Assembly: GCA_905221615.1 (NCBI GenBank)
Contig: CAJNDT010000496.1
Span: forward strand, 1-64,000
Direction: 5' to 3'
From: Symbiodinium sp. CCMP2592
Lineage: Eukaryota; Sar; Dinophyceae; Suessiales; Symbiodiniaceae
Length of the DNA stretch: 64,000 bases
A program made the translations under genes and the position numbers. Of this stretch, positions 1-10,869 are shown piece by piece. The notes beneath the pieces were generated by a model. That model made no database searches and was not told the DNA's origin. It saw only the letters and a program-made list of their open reading frames with translations. Numbering within the stretch: position 1 is the stretch's first letter; each line of letters starts with the position of its first letter.

Positions 1-189
1 CGCCACTGTCTCACACACGTAGCAGTGCATTACAGAAGTCTGACTAGAAGCATCAATTGCACGGATCAAACACGCGTGCAAAGCGGAATAATCCTCTTTT
101 GGGCCCGACGAATGTGTGCATCGATGCTGAACGACGATGTGCTACGAGGAGAAAAAGTCCAATCACGGGCATGTCAATTCCGAGTGAAC

Positions 190-993
190 TCAGGAGTCGA
201 ACCTTGTCAATCGCTCCTGCAAGTTTTCGGGTGGGTCACGTCCTTCGTGGTGCTCCACCCATGACCAACCTTTTGTTACACAGGCTCGACCGGCGGCAGC
301 TTCACCTACTTGTGTCCATGAAATACTACGTGTAATGCTGACTACAGCTGTCTTGTAGGACACCTTCCAACGACCATTCTTTGGGTCCGTCCAAACCTGT
401 ACAGTATCAGGAACCATGCTCTTCACAAGCTCGTCCGTCGTGGCATTCAGCTTTGCGTACACCCGGTCGTACTGCTGCTTTAGCTTTTTGCTGTCCTTCT
501 CTGCCTTCTGAGTCTTGCGTCGGCGTGTGTCCTGTCCGGCCTTCCAAAAGTCCTTGTCCAGGTCCGAGACGGCGTTCTTGTACATCGTGCATACCTTGGG
601 TCGTAGACTTTTGGCCGAAACCGTGGACCGACGGGCACTGAGCTCCTTGAGGGCCTTGTCCTGCTCGCCAATGAGCAGCGTGTCCCGAACGACGGCTTCC
701 AAGTCCTTGTCGTCGACCTCCGGCATCCACTTGTCAGTCTGATGCCTTGCCAGGATTCGTTGAACCACGTCCTCTTCGACCAACGAGTTGTCCATGTTGA
801 GCATGGCGGCAACAGCCAGCTGATGTCCTGCGTCCACACCTGATTTGGGTTGGGTGGCGGTCCAACCCATGTGCTGGCACAACCTGCGCAACAAAGCCTC
901 AGAACAGGCAGCGAAGCCCTGCTCGGCGTGAAAGTCCAACGTGCCCATCTTCTTGTCCACCAAAAACACGATGCCGTTGTTGAGGTGGCTGCC
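190..993 (-). CDS. Gene 3, exon 6 (terminal): AP2-like C-terminal region
   Basis: Last exon of gene 3, 267 codons plus TGA. It starts after a CAG acceptor (plus 994-996) and joins exon 5 in phase 0 through a GT-AG intron (994-1892) that holds the first (TAG)n array. The N-terminal half is helical and charged, with a Lys-rich segment (KAEKDSKKLKQQYDRV) that should be coiled coil. The last 75 residues contain W-x7-W-K-V-x-Y, then S-W-T-x-V-G-E-A-A-A, a spacing reminiscent of the AP2/ERF DNA-binding fold that is common in dinoflagellate predicted proteins. That family assignment is inference. The exon itself is well supported by its length and phase. Confidence 0.65.
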   Translation of the reverse strand, partial: GSHLNNGIVFLVDKKMGTLDFHAEQGFAACSEALLRRLCQHMGWTATQPKSGVDAGHQLAVAAMLNMDNSLVEEDVVQRILARHQTDKWMPEVDDKDLEAVVRDTLLIGEQDKALKELSARRSTVSAKSLRPKVCTMYKNAVSDLDKDFWKAGQDTRRRKTQKAEKDSKKLKQQYDRVYAKLNATTDELVKSMVPDTVQVWTDPKNGRWKVSYKTAVVSITRSISWTQVGEAAAGRACVTKGWSWVEHHEGRDPPENLQERLTRFDS

Positions 994-1106
994 CTGCGTG
1001 GAACGACCTCAGCAGTAGCAGTAGCGGCAGCAACACTCTTAGTAAAAAATGATCGCAATCGTTAAGGTGATATCACTAGGAAGACTGGTAAAAAGACTCG
1101 AAAAGG

Positions 1107-1185
<79 letters not shown>

Positions 1186-1198
1186 TAGTAGTAGTAGC

Positions 1199-1232
<34 letters not shown>

Positions 1233-1892
1233 ATAGTACTAGTAGTACTAGTAGTAGTAGTAGTACTACTACTAGTAGTAGTACTACTACTACTAGTAGT
1301 TGCAGTAGTAGCAGTAGTAGTTGTAGTAGTAGTAGAAGAAGTTGTAGTAATACTAGCAGTAGGAGTAGTAGTACTGGTACTAGTAGTAGTAGTAGTAGTA
1401 GTAGTAGTACTACTACTACTACTAGTAGTACTTGTAGTAGTAGTACTACTACTACAAGCAATCGCAGTAGTTTACAGTAGTAGAAGGAATCTCAGCAACA
1501 GTCCTAGTAGTAGTAGTATTACTACTACTAGTACTAGTACTACTAGTACTACTACTACTACTACTACTAATACTACTGCTAGCACTAGTACTAGCACTAG
1601 TAGTATGGCCAAAAAAGTGGTAGCAGTACACACAACCACACCCTCCTTTCGTCAATACCCAAAACCTCGACGCACGTGCCATCCTGGGCTACTCAACCTA
1701 ACTCTGTGAAACTTCGAATCCTTGACTGTCGAATCGCCTGAGTTGTTCAGAAACCCATAAAAAATAGCTTCAGTGCTACCCCCCCCGGGCCGAAACTTAC
1801 AATCTGAACCGGAGAAGCCTTCCGTGTCAATCAATCATCGTCACTCATTATAGGACGAATATATATGTAGAGAATGTCCGTGTCGGGCTGAC
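994..1892 (-). other. Gene 3 intron 5 (GT-AG) with (TAG)n array
   Basis: Read on the minus strand it begins GTCAGC and ends CACGCAG. Its removal joins exons 5 and 6 in phase 0. Most of it is the trinucleotide array at 1109-1608, which reads (CTA)n in the transcript. Confidence 0.55.
1109..1608. repeat. (TAG)n trinucleotide array 1
   Basis: About 500 nt of TAG units on the plus strand, broken by ACTAGT/AGTACT switches where the register turns to TAC/CTA. It is intronic to gene 3. The poly-Ser, poly-Val and poly-Leu open frames here are artefacts of the repeat. Confidence 0.95.
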
Positions 1893-4115
1893 AATGTTCA
1901 ACTGTACTGCAGCCGAGGCACGCAGAGGTGAAACAACTCGCAGCCGCAACACTTCCAAGTCCAAAGATGTGCTGTGCATCCAAAAGAGAGACCGAACGCC
2001 CATGTTGAATTCGAAAAACTCATGGTCCTTGTCCTTAACGATCTTGCCGGGCCATGCGAGTGCAGCCAAACGGTATGTCCGAACGATGAACAACGGGTCT
2101 GCACCTGCCAGTACAACATGTCCTTCGGGCAAAAGTCCAGAGCACCAACCTTCTTCACAAAGCGACCATCGCTTGGCCCTCCACGCCTTCATCAGTAAAC
2201 TGAAGGCAGCCAAAACCTCCTGTTCCTCGGCGTGGTTGTGGGAGACCCAGTCCCTCGTCTTCGTCACGTCTGCAAGAAGCTGTGCTTCCTGCACCTCCGA
2301 GGCACTGACCTGCGTGCTGACCGACGAATCGGAACGACGACGAACTGCTTGAATCTTCTTCTTCTCGGTGTCTTTGCAGAAAAGTTTGGCCACGTCAAAC
2401 GCTGCCGGCGTGTGGTAGAGCTCCGTTGACAGTGCCTCCACCCTCTCGTACATCTTGACCACGGCCTGTTGGGTCACAGCCTTCCATCCGTCCAAACGAC
2501 CCAAGTCCTTCGAAGACGAATGTCGTTGCTCGGCCTCGCGCTGGACTTTATTACAGTCTTCGATGATCTTCGTGTTCAAGAGGCCCGACCAAATGCTGGT
2601 CAATACGTGTGCAACGTCCTCCGTAAGGCTCTGAAACCGGGTAGTGCAAAGATCGGCGAGGATGTACCGACTAATCGGCCCTTGGGAGAAATGACCTTCG
2701 AGCAATTTTTTTGCCATACGAGAACCACCACTGTGCGTGTCCTGGATACAAGACTGCATCTCTTTGAAAAAATCCAAGCTTGCCCGACGGAACTGCTCTT
2801 CAGCATGGACTAGTCCTGCGGTCGCACCGAAACCTCCAGTATGGTACAGCTGTGCCCCGGCCCGCAGCCGCAGGATCTGTAGTGTCAACTGCGTCATTTG
2901 GCCTGCGAGCGAGTCCTGCCAGACAAGCTCTGTCTCCTCCGGGGGTTGTGCGCGTGCCAGTGTCAGGTCGAGGCCGACACGAGATAAACCTTCCAAATTC
3001 GACAAAGTCCTGACGTGGTCCTTTGCAGTGCTCATCCAAGACCAGTGTGCCCAGCCAGAGTAGTAGTCCTTCGTCATGCCTTTGGAACGCAGCTGCTTGA
3101 GCATGAGCGAACAACGAAGCTCTTCGGGTTGCAAGACCTGGAACATCATCCTGGCTGTCGTCTTGTTGTCCTGCGAGATCACGAACTTCGTCATTAAGTG
3201 TAGACTGTTCGCGCTGCCCTTCCGCTCCTGGTCCATGCCTTGCTTGGCCTCCTGTATGGCAGAAGACTTGCTTCCACCATATGGAACCGAGGCACGGGCC
3301 TGGTTGCTGTCCTGCGAGAAGAGGTCCTTAGTGGAAACTGCCCAGTTGTGCTCCAAGCAGACCACCGTGAGAACTAAAGCCAAGACCGACCACTCTTTGT
3401 CCAGCGCGCTGTGGGCCGTCGTCAGGGAATTGAACCGACTCTTGCTGGCCTTCGTGCCCTTGATGCGGATGCAGTCCATGTCGGGTAATGTCTGCAAAAA
3501 CGACCTGCGTTTCTCCTCCGTGTTGTCGTCCAGGGGGGAGAGGCCGGCGTCCAGCAGAATGTCCGGGAAGAAAAGGAGCAATATCGGGTCCGAGGGGTCC
3601 ATGTTGTCCTTCATGCGATTTGCGGCTTGCTGGATCTTCAACGCCCACGAGCCCTTCTGCCAGGGTCCATACCTGATGTTGTACAGCGAGATGCACCATG
3701 TGCAGAACTTCAGGAGTCCAGCGGCCGACAAGGCCAAAGCCACGTCGTTGTGCGACCTGTGGGCGGGGTCCGAGACGTGTTCGATCCAGAGGCTCTTTTT
3801 GTTCCTCAAGAAGGAGACAGCCGCCAGCTGTGTTGCTTCTTGGTCGGTGCACAAAATCATGATCGGTGCACGTTTAGCCTTCGTGTCGTCCTCCGCGGGG
3901 CCGGCCGGCGTGCTCTGGCAGCAGCCAAAAGTCCAGCCAATGGGTCGCAAGCCGTGGTTTATGTCCTGCATCCAAGACAGTGTGGCCAGCCGGTCCTCCG
4001 CATGACCAGGTCCAACGGGTTTCTCGATCCCGAGGAACTTCTTGGAAGCCTTGTTCCACATAGCTTTCCACTGCTCAGCCGACAAGACGGACGATTTCTG
4101 GACCTGCTGCGTGGT
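1893..4115 (-). CDS. Gene 3, exon 5: large core exon, possible RNase-H/transposase-like fold
   Basis: A 741-codon exon, the largest open frame in the window. It starts after TAGTCAG (ACC ACG CAG CAG) and ends at ATT|GTCAGC, both phase 0. About 70-110 residues in is a hydrophobic strand ending in Asp (IMILCTDQEA), then a helix, then a strand followed by DPAHRSHND and a hydrophobic segment with YGPW. A strand-Asp-helix-strand-D-x2-H-R-x3-N-D arrangement is compatible with the catalytic core of a DDE/RNase-H-type transposase. I have the impression that D-P-x-H-R-x-x-N-D/GPW proteins recur in dinoflagellate gene sets, but cannot verify it here. The remainder is helical with many Gln-Asp pairs. 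No frame break is seen, so it is probably expressed. Confidence 0.6.
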
Positions 4116-4655
4116 CTGACTACACAGAGAAAAATGTGAAGCAAAGCTTAGAGGAAGAGCTTGTCAGCAACAGCATGCAAAACAAACGACAGAGGTTGTT
4201 ACCATATAATCACCCAGGGGCCCTTTTTTGGGGGACCGGCCGGTCAACTTAAGCGGGGATCTGGCGTACCTTTTTGGGGGCCGAAATGCAGCCAAAATGT
4301 GGCCGAAATGCGTTCCTCGGCCTCCACCCGGGACCCGGTCAACTTAAGCAAGGCTGTGCGTACCTACTCATCAGTAGAAGGGCGGCCGGGAGCCTTTATC
4401 AGGCCAATCCCGAAACCCAGGGGTCAGCGGGGATACGTGTACCTATCTTTATATAAAATACAATAGAAAGACTCCGCCCCAAACCGAGCCTGAGCGGGGA
4501 TACGTGTACCTCCCCTCGGAAAAACGATTTTGGTCGGACCCAGAAGCTACGAAAACGGCACCCAAAAAGGTCAACTTAAGCAAGGCTCTGACGTACCTCG
4601 CCTCTTGCCTAAAACGCCTCAGAAATATGTGTTGCTTAACAAAAAAAAAAAGCGC
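4116..4655 (-). other. Gene 3 intron 4 (GC-AG)
   Basis: The transcript-strand donor is CGCAG|GCGC followed by a T-run, and the acceptor is TAGTCAG|ACC. Excision joins CPPQ to TTQQVQ in phase 0. Inside are short direct copies of a block containing GTCAACTTAAGC(A)AGG...CGTACCT (4243, 4338, 4570 regions) beside CCCGGG-type words, a minor internal repeat. Confidence 0.5.
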
Positions 4656-4886
4656 CTGCGGCGGGCAGACCCAAACTTTGTCCGTCGTGTGGTTGTACAC
4701 CATGATGTTCAGCCAATCGTCACTTCCCACGTGCACTGCATCTGCCACCACGCACAAAATGTCCGTCGAGAGGAAATCTGACTTGCCCTGCGTGACATAG
4801 GCGTATCGCTCCATGCGTGCTAGCCTGTGTGCGTCCATAGAAGCGTGCTTCTTGATCTTTTGTTCGTCCTGCTGTTCGCTGCTGTC
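4656..4886 (-). CDS. Gene 3, exon 4
   Basis: A 77-codon exon between the 43-nt intron and a GC donor, beginning DSSEQQDEQKIKKH and ending KVWVCPPQ. Charged and Gln-rich at its start, then a mixed segment with LARMERYAYVTQGKSDF. Both edges are phase 0. No family is recognised. It is in a different frame from exon 3, and the 43-nt intron between them restores the frame exactly. Confidence 0.6.
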
Positions 4887-4929
4887 CTGCACGGTGAACG
4901 CATGTCCTTGCAATGTGGAGGTAAGTGTC
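4887..4929 (-). other. 43-nt GA-AG mini-intron flanked by 8-nt direct repeats
   Basis: The upstream frame (ECHTQ) and downstream frame (DSSEQQDE) differ. Removing exactly these 43 nt, which begin GACACTTACC and end CCGTGCAG on the minus strand, joins them in phase 0. Both junctions read GCAG|GACA, and on the plus strand the 8-mer TGTCCTGC occurs at 4883-4890 and 4926-4933. GA donors and repeat-bounded introns are known from dinoflagellates. The alternative is a 1-nt insertion (sequencing error or mutation). Confidence 0.5.
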
Positions 4930-5004
4930 CTGCGTGTGGCATTCGATGAACTCGCAACCTCTTGTCGAAAACTCGTGGACGACCGACGATATCCGGAGGT
5001 GCTC
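4930..5004 (-). CDS. Gene 3, exon 3
   Basis: A 25-codon exon (EHLRISSVVHEFSTRGCEFI...) starting after TTTCAG and ending at CAG|GACAC. It is phase 0 at both ends, with compact hydrophobic/charged alternation typical of folded protein. It joins exon 2 (LRRE) through a GT-AG intron. Confidence 0.55.
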
Positions 5005-5115
5005 CTGAAACAACAGGGGGAATATCAATTTTCGGGCTTTCAAGACACAACCCTACATCTTAAAACCCCGGAACCCTCCAAACCCTTCAAACCCTCCAAA
5101 CCCTCGAATCGAAAC
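5005..5115 (-). other. Gene 3 intron 2 (GT-AG) with GAGGGTTTG tandem repeats
   Basis: A 111-nt intron, GTTTCG...TTTCAG. Its 5' third is an imperfect tandem of a 9-mer, GAGGGTTTG (5-6 units), translated spuriously as GFGGFEGFGGF. It is the only G-rich GGGTTT-like run in the first 17 kb. Confidence 0.55.
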
Positions 5116-6126
5116 CTCTCTCCTAAGCTGCATCACTTGCTTCACATTCAAAGATGTCCAGCAGGAATGCGTGTCGTCCGACGAATCCATGGCACGTGCC
5201 AAAGCCGCCAACAAGTAGTACTTCGTCCTCAAACTAGATGACTTGCGAGTGTCTCCAATTGTCCGACGGGTGCAGTCCACATTCACATCCTGCAGCACGT
5301 CCATGAATCGGGAACGATCGCGGTGTAGTACTTTAGCAAGTAAACTGTTTTGCAGTACAACCTCGTCCACGTCCAGCGAACCTCCTTTGAACGGCAGCAC
5401 CAGAGTGTTTCCGTCCCACGTGAATGAGAAGTCCTGCGGGGTCTGCAGGAACAAGGAAGCGAGGCCTTGAAGCAACTCCCCGGCCAGCTTGGATACCTCC
5501 TCTGCCGGCTTCTTCCATTTGGCATCTTTGCGCATACCCTGGTGCCATTGATGCAAAAGAACAATCGTTGCAAAGCTCGACGTGGCAAACTCTGTACAAC
5601 GTGTGCTTCGTCCAGCTGCTACCTCTTCCATCTGGTCACCCGTGTGCTCCTCATTGTCCGCTTGCTCGTTGTCGTCCTCCATGTCGTCCTGCATCTGCTG
5701 CGAGGATGCCTTTCGTTTGGTGCCCTTCTTCTCGGCGTTTGCAGCGTGCTCCTGCTGCTTGAGGAGGGAGAACGAACTCTGGAGAAAGTGCGACTCGATC
5801 TCTTTTTTCAGAGCGTCCTCCGTGTCTGTCCAGCAGGGCCATGCAATCGTGAAGAGCTTGTTCCTGAACGTCGACACACTGCCTGCGAGGAAATTTCGAG
5901 ACTCGTGTCCTCCGAGGAAGTCCACAAACCAACGCATGTGCCAAAAACGATGTCCATCCGTTACCTTGGTCTGCGGCTCTTTGAACTTGTAGCTCTCGCC
6001 CTTGAGGCTTCCGTGTGTCCCGCAGGGAATGCAAAATGCAACTGTCCGACGCTTGTCCGACGCAGAGCTGAAAAAAGCTGGAGGTCCTGAAGAAGAGGGT
6101 CCATCGGCAGAAGCGGGCTCCAGCAT
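5116..6126 (-). CDS. Gene 3, exon 2
   Basis: A 337-codon exon that begins right after CTATCAG with an ATG (MLEPASADGPSSSGPP), so it could also be an alternative start. A Ser/Pro-rich lead is followed by CIPCGTHG, a Cys pair that could belong to a small zinc site, then WPCWTDTEDALKKEIE. A low-complexity acidic linker follows (KRKASSQQMQDDMEDDNEQ), and then a helical C-terminal half ending YYLLAALARAMDSSDD. Phase 0 joins exist on both sides. No family is recognised. Confidence 0.6.
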
Positions 6127-6650
6127 CTGATAGCGAGTGGATCAATTCTACAGTCTGTTTCTGGTGAACGAATGTAGCAAAACTTTATAGGCTATGTCCC
6201 AGGAAGTATATGTGACATCTGCCAAACCAAGAGAAAGGGAGGCTCTGCAGGCATGCAGCTTTTATTCTGGAAGCCCAAAGACAGCGGCAACGAATCGCTG
6301 ATGTCGCAAGGCAGTGCTCACACCACGTGTCATGGGTCTGTGTTCTTCTGCAACATGTATGTAGCACATACTGCAAGGCACCGCAAGGAAGTCATTATTG
6401 CAGTCAGCCATTCATCGCACGTATTCTTTTATGCAGCTTGCAAGTTGCCGGCTTCACGGCCCCAGTGAAACTCGTGCCTGTCCACTCACTCAGACACAAT
6501 GGGTCGAACGGCGAGGCGAACGACATTGTGCTTTTCGAGTGAACAAACTGGACAGAACAACGAGTAAAGTCAACCCCAAACTCAAGACACACTGAACTAC
6601 CAGGAGAGAGTGCATTATGCACTCCGGACCGACGGGGTGCCCTGCGGCAC
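6127..6650 (-). other. Gene 3 intron 1 (GT-AG), no other feature
   Basis: It begins GTGCCGCAG and ends CTATCAG on the minus strand, giving a phase 0 join (GLGDN/MLEP). Apart from a GAACGGCGAGGCGAACGAC word near 6508, nothing else is recognisable in these 524 nt. Confidence 0.45.
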
Positions 6651-7535
6651 ATTGTCGCCGAGGCCAGCCGTGGTGTCTGCGTCCGACGACAAGTCGAAGG
6701 TCCACTTGGCCTTCATGTCCGGCAAAGTAGGAAAGAAACTCGCGCATTCAAAACTGAACAACGAGTTATGCTGTCCATCTGAAATGACACAGTCCACCGC
6801 AAAAGGGTCGTCCAATTGCCACGTCTTGTTGTCCGGGAGAGTAGGAAGCTCGTGGCTGAGGTACGACTCGTTGGGTACGAACTCCGAGCGGGAACGGCGA
6901 GGGTGTCCATCTTGTGTGGCAAAGACGTGGCAGTACAACGTGTTGTTCTCAAGTGACCAGATGTTGTACCTGTCCCGGTCAACACTGATAGCCTCCGCCG
7001 AGTTCACCGCAGCTATGTAGTTGCGACCAACGTCCTCCATGCGGGCCCTCGCTAACTTGACCAACGTGGACTGATAGCGAATGTCCGCACGAGATGGCAA
7101 GGACGCCGACTTGGCTGCCCAGAACTGGATCTCGAAGAGGGTCCGTACGACGGGTTCGTCCTTCTGTACGTCCTCCGCGAGCTCCACACCGCAATGCTTG
7201 AGCATTAAGCTCGCCATCTCAAGCGGCAAACTGCCCCATTTGGTGCACTTGCCCTTCCATCTCAGTCCACCGGTCTCCTCCTTCTTGGCAACGTCCTTCA
7301 GAAGACCATTCAACGAGCCCGAGCGGATCAGACCAGCGAGTGGAGAAATCCAAGTCGGGTTCTGGGTCAGCGTGTCTTGAATGAACCGCATGTCCACGTC
7401 GAGTATGGTGCTTTTGGAGTGCTGAACGGCGGATGCGAACGTCGCCTCGTTGCGCTCCCGGGTCTTGATGTCCTTCGCTTTCTGCTTCGCCAGCTGCTTG
7501 AGGGTGGGCTTGCGGGGGCCGGCATCACGAGGCAT
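6651..7535 (-). CDS. Gene 3, exon 1 (start)
   Basis: A 295-codon exon. The start is placed at the ATG giving MPRDAGPRKPTLKQLAKQ because a basic, helical N-terminus follows at once. An in-frame ATG at 7589 would add 18 residues. The order is: a basic helix (KQKAKDIKTRERNEAT), a helical domain with WISPLAGLIRSGSLNGLLKDV and MLKHCGVELAEDV, FEIQFWAAKSASLPSR, and a C-terminal part with NIWSLENNTLYCHVFATQDG that resembles beta structure. No family is recognised. The in-phase chain of six exons suggests one protein of about 1742 aa. Confidence 0.6.
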
Positions 7536-7589
7536 GCTGGGCAAGGTCCGTCGAGGAAGAACGACGGGGGAAGGATGATAAGACTGCAC

Positions 7590-7970
7590 GAAGTCTCAAC
7601 GCACAGGCAGGACGGCTTCGGAAAACCAAACAATCAATCAAGCCCTGCTGCTGGGTGGTCTCACAGTGCATTGTGACTGGACGAACATGGCAAGCAAGAC
7701 ACAAAGCGTAGACCGCACGAGAGCACAGTGCCTGAAACGAGAAGGCTCAGCGGCAGCGATGCCGGCCAATGGAGTCCGTGTCCTCCATATGAACAGGACA
7801 ACAGCGATTGCAAGAGCGCCTTCCTCCAGCTGGTTGACTACTGGTCTAGTAATTACTCGTAGCAATACTAATCCAGATTGCGAAGAGTAGTACTAGCAGC
7901 AGTACCACTACTCATTAAAGAAAGGAAAAACCAGTAGGCCGAAATTGCAGTCCCTATTAGTTGAAGTAGA
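7590..7970. other. Intergenic spacer, nothing recognised
   Basis: Upstream flank of gene 3. No convincing exon, promoter element or repeat. A core promoter would not be expected to show, since dinoflagellate promoters lack a recognisable TATA box. Confidence 0.4.
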
Positions 7971-7973
7971 AGT

Positions 7974-8665
<692 letters not shown>

Positions 8666-9460
8666 TTGTACACCTCATGATTATTTTCCTGAATCAAGCC
8701 ACACCCGAAGCCCCTCTGTGGACAAGTATGGTGAACTTCCAGAAGTGAAATCGGTTTATACCATGCACTGTAAGTAGATCTAGTTAAGGAGACACCACCC
8801 GCAATGAATAGGCCAGAACTAACCTTAATGATTCACAGCCACAAACAACAAATCTAATGTGTAACGCCCAACACTAAAATTTACCGCTCACCCTCGATTC
8901 TATGCACTCGATGCTTGAAATGCTGAAATGGCAACCCAGGCAACAAACCGGACTCCAATTGCTCAAAGGCCTTTAACTCTTTATGTCTACGGCAATTGCT
9001 CCATGTCTGCTGCAGGTGGATCCTAACTTACCTCAGAGTCCGCGGAATGCCTTGTCACAATCCGAAAGCATGACCCCTGACTTAGTCCTCGTCCTGCCGT
9101 GTGGCCGTGCCCTGCGAACCGAACGAGGAGTGACCGACCTCAATTGCAATGCATGAAGCACATGACAAACCTAGTACGAGTGACTGGTGACTGCGGGTGG
9201 TTCAAGCACTTGTCGCTTCCGAGTGTGACAGGAAAGAACACAGCAACTGTGCCGATGCAAATCGTCACAAACTGTGCAGCACCAGAACTCCGAGGACCCC
9301 GCCAAAGAGGTGCCAGTCCATGTCAGCAACCTGAAGCGCAAAAGTTTAAGTCAGCAAACAGTGCGATAGGAACTAACATCCGGCAAATGTAAAGTGTGCC
9401 AGGACAACTCTTTTGAACGGCGAGAGCGAACTGATCTGAACTCCGAGTGCAGAAAACGTG
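8666..9460. other. Intergenic spacer with repeated CGGCGAG words
   Basis: No coding exon could be supported. The part adjoining gene 2 has paired blocks GAACGGCGAGAGCGAACTG (9417) and GGCCGGCGAGAGCGAACTG (9477), 60 nt apart. The second lies in the last exon proposed for gene 2. Confidence 0.4.
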
Positions 9461-9625
9461 TCACTTTCGAGACTGGCCGGCGAGAGCGAACTGCTCCAGA
9501 ACTCCAAATGGAGACTGGCCGGCGGGTACGTCGTGCTTGAACGAACTGCGGCTAGTTCCACGAGCCCGGTCCAAGTTCGAGTTTCTTGAGAAACAGTCCG
9601 ATGCACTGAAAGTCGATCGTGTCAC
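9461..9625 (-). CDS. Gene 2, exon 4 (terminal)
   Basis: A 54-codon exon plus TGA after CTGGTTCAG|GTG, phase 0 with exon 3. Ser/Arg-rich start (VTRSTFSASDCFSRNS), then PAGQSPFGVLEQFALAGQSRK. The second half overlaps the repeated CGGCGAG words, so part of it may be repeat-derived. The exon rests mainly on phase and length. Confidence 0.4.
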   Translation of the reverse strand: MTRSTFSASDCFSRNSNLDRARGTSRSSFKHDVPAGQSPFGVLEQFALAGQSRK

Positions 9626-9705
9626 CTGAACCAGCGATGTCCGAAAATTTGTCGACTTGGTAAGTATTTCAGTTATACTACAAGGTTTACCAACAAAAAT
9701 CTTAC

Positions 9706-9951
9706 TGGTTCTGCTGTTGCACGTCCGTCGGGGCCCTTCGTGATGCAGAAGTACAAGTCCGACGCGTTGTGCGACGACACCGCGTAGTACATGTGGCCCT
9801 GCCAGGGAACGGGGACGGCCACCGGGTAGGCCTCCCAGTCGCGGTTCAGCATCTCGACCATCCACGATTGCGGGTGTCGGGAACCGAACAGCGGGGAATG
9901 GAGTCCGGCGGAGAGGGCGTTGTCTGTCCTGCGCTGGGCCGCCCCGAGTAT
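9706..9951 (-). CDS. Gene 2, exon 3
   Basis: An 82-codon exon between AAGCAG|ATACTC and CCA|GTAAGA, both canonical and phase 0. It has FGSRHPQSWMVEML, PVAVPVPWQGHMYYAVSS and ASDLYFCITKGPDG, alternating strands typical of a small beta domain. Function unknown. Confidence 0.6.
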
Positions 9952-10196
9952 CTGCTTGAAGCAGAGCCTGGACCGGCAGTGGGTGCTGCGTGTTTAACCA
10001 CTCACACACACAAGTGCAAGTACTGGAATGCTTGAATGACTGAGTGCGCTGATGTCATAGCTGAGTGCCACACTCCAACATTTTATCGCCCTGCATGTGT
10101 TCGACGAGTATCTGCCAGCCGTCGTCCTTCCTGCTAGGGAACAATTCAATTATCAGAAACACAAACTATTAAAATCTAGAAGTCTCTCTCACTCAC

Positions 10197-10289
10197 CGTC
10201 CGAGGAGTCCGTGTCGCGAAGGCAGGGGGCCGCTTGTACAGCAGTCCATCGGTTGCAGCAAGCCAAGACCAAAGCCTACGGGATGTGCT
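10197..10289 (-). CDS. Gene 2, exon 2
   Basis: A 31-codon exon with CACAG acceptor and a fully canonical donor ACG|GTGAGTGAG. Encodes STSRRLWSWLAATDGLLYKR and a Pro/Arg tail. Phase 0 at both ends. Confidence 0.55.
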
Positions 10290-10365
10290 CTGTGGAAAAT
10301 AATCAATGTATTATAATATTATATGGCTTTAAAAGCATGCACCTTCATAGAAACCACGCTACAAC

Positions 10366-10782
10366 CAACATGGGTGTAACGAGCCTGTCCGCCCATTTCT
10401 GCTGCGTGTCGTACGGCGAGTGTTCGGGTACAAAGACAGTCGAGAGCCATTCGGTGCGCCATTCGGGCATCCTGTCGGGTTGTCCAGTGCGGAAATAATA
10501 TGCCTGCGCAAGGCTCAGATCGGCGAGGAAGCACTGCAAATCCTCCTGCGAGTCAATGTCCGGCGGAAGGCAGTCCAAACAGTTCGACGGCAGCTGCTCG
10601 CAATAATCGAGATTACGCTGCAGGATGGTACTTGGGTCTTCCATCCCACAGACCGACGCGAGGTAATAGTCCATCGCACGAAAATCGAATATGACCTCGT
10701 CCTGCGGGTCGGTGGAACGGCGAAGAAAAAACGGGAGTCCATGGGGAAGTCCTGCTCGGTCAGCGGAACCGGAGGACGACAT
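10366..10782 (-). CDS. Gene 2, exon 1 (start)
   Basis: A 139-codon exon starting MSSSGSADRAGL. An in-frame ATG at 10869 is possible, but its Cys/His-rich, Ser/Phe lead looks like 5'UTR. It contains VIFDFRAMDYYLASVCG, an acidic helix (LDCLPPDIDSQEDLQCFLAD) and SPYDTQQKWADRLVTPML. The four exons give a 306-aa soluble protein of unknown function. No signal peptide and no membrane span. Confidence 0.6.
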
Positions 10783-10869
10783 GTCCGACGAGAAAGAACG
10801 AGGAAAGGGAGAGGAATGATGATGACAGTGGCAGGTGGCTTGGGCTTTCTGGCAGCGGCATGATAACAA

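Noticed and set aside
1039-1709. Long poly-Ser, poly-Val and poly-Leu open frames
   Set aside because: Translations of the (TAG)n array in a gene 3 intron. The same holds for the poly-Tyr frame at 8275-8697 and the frames at 16165-16465.
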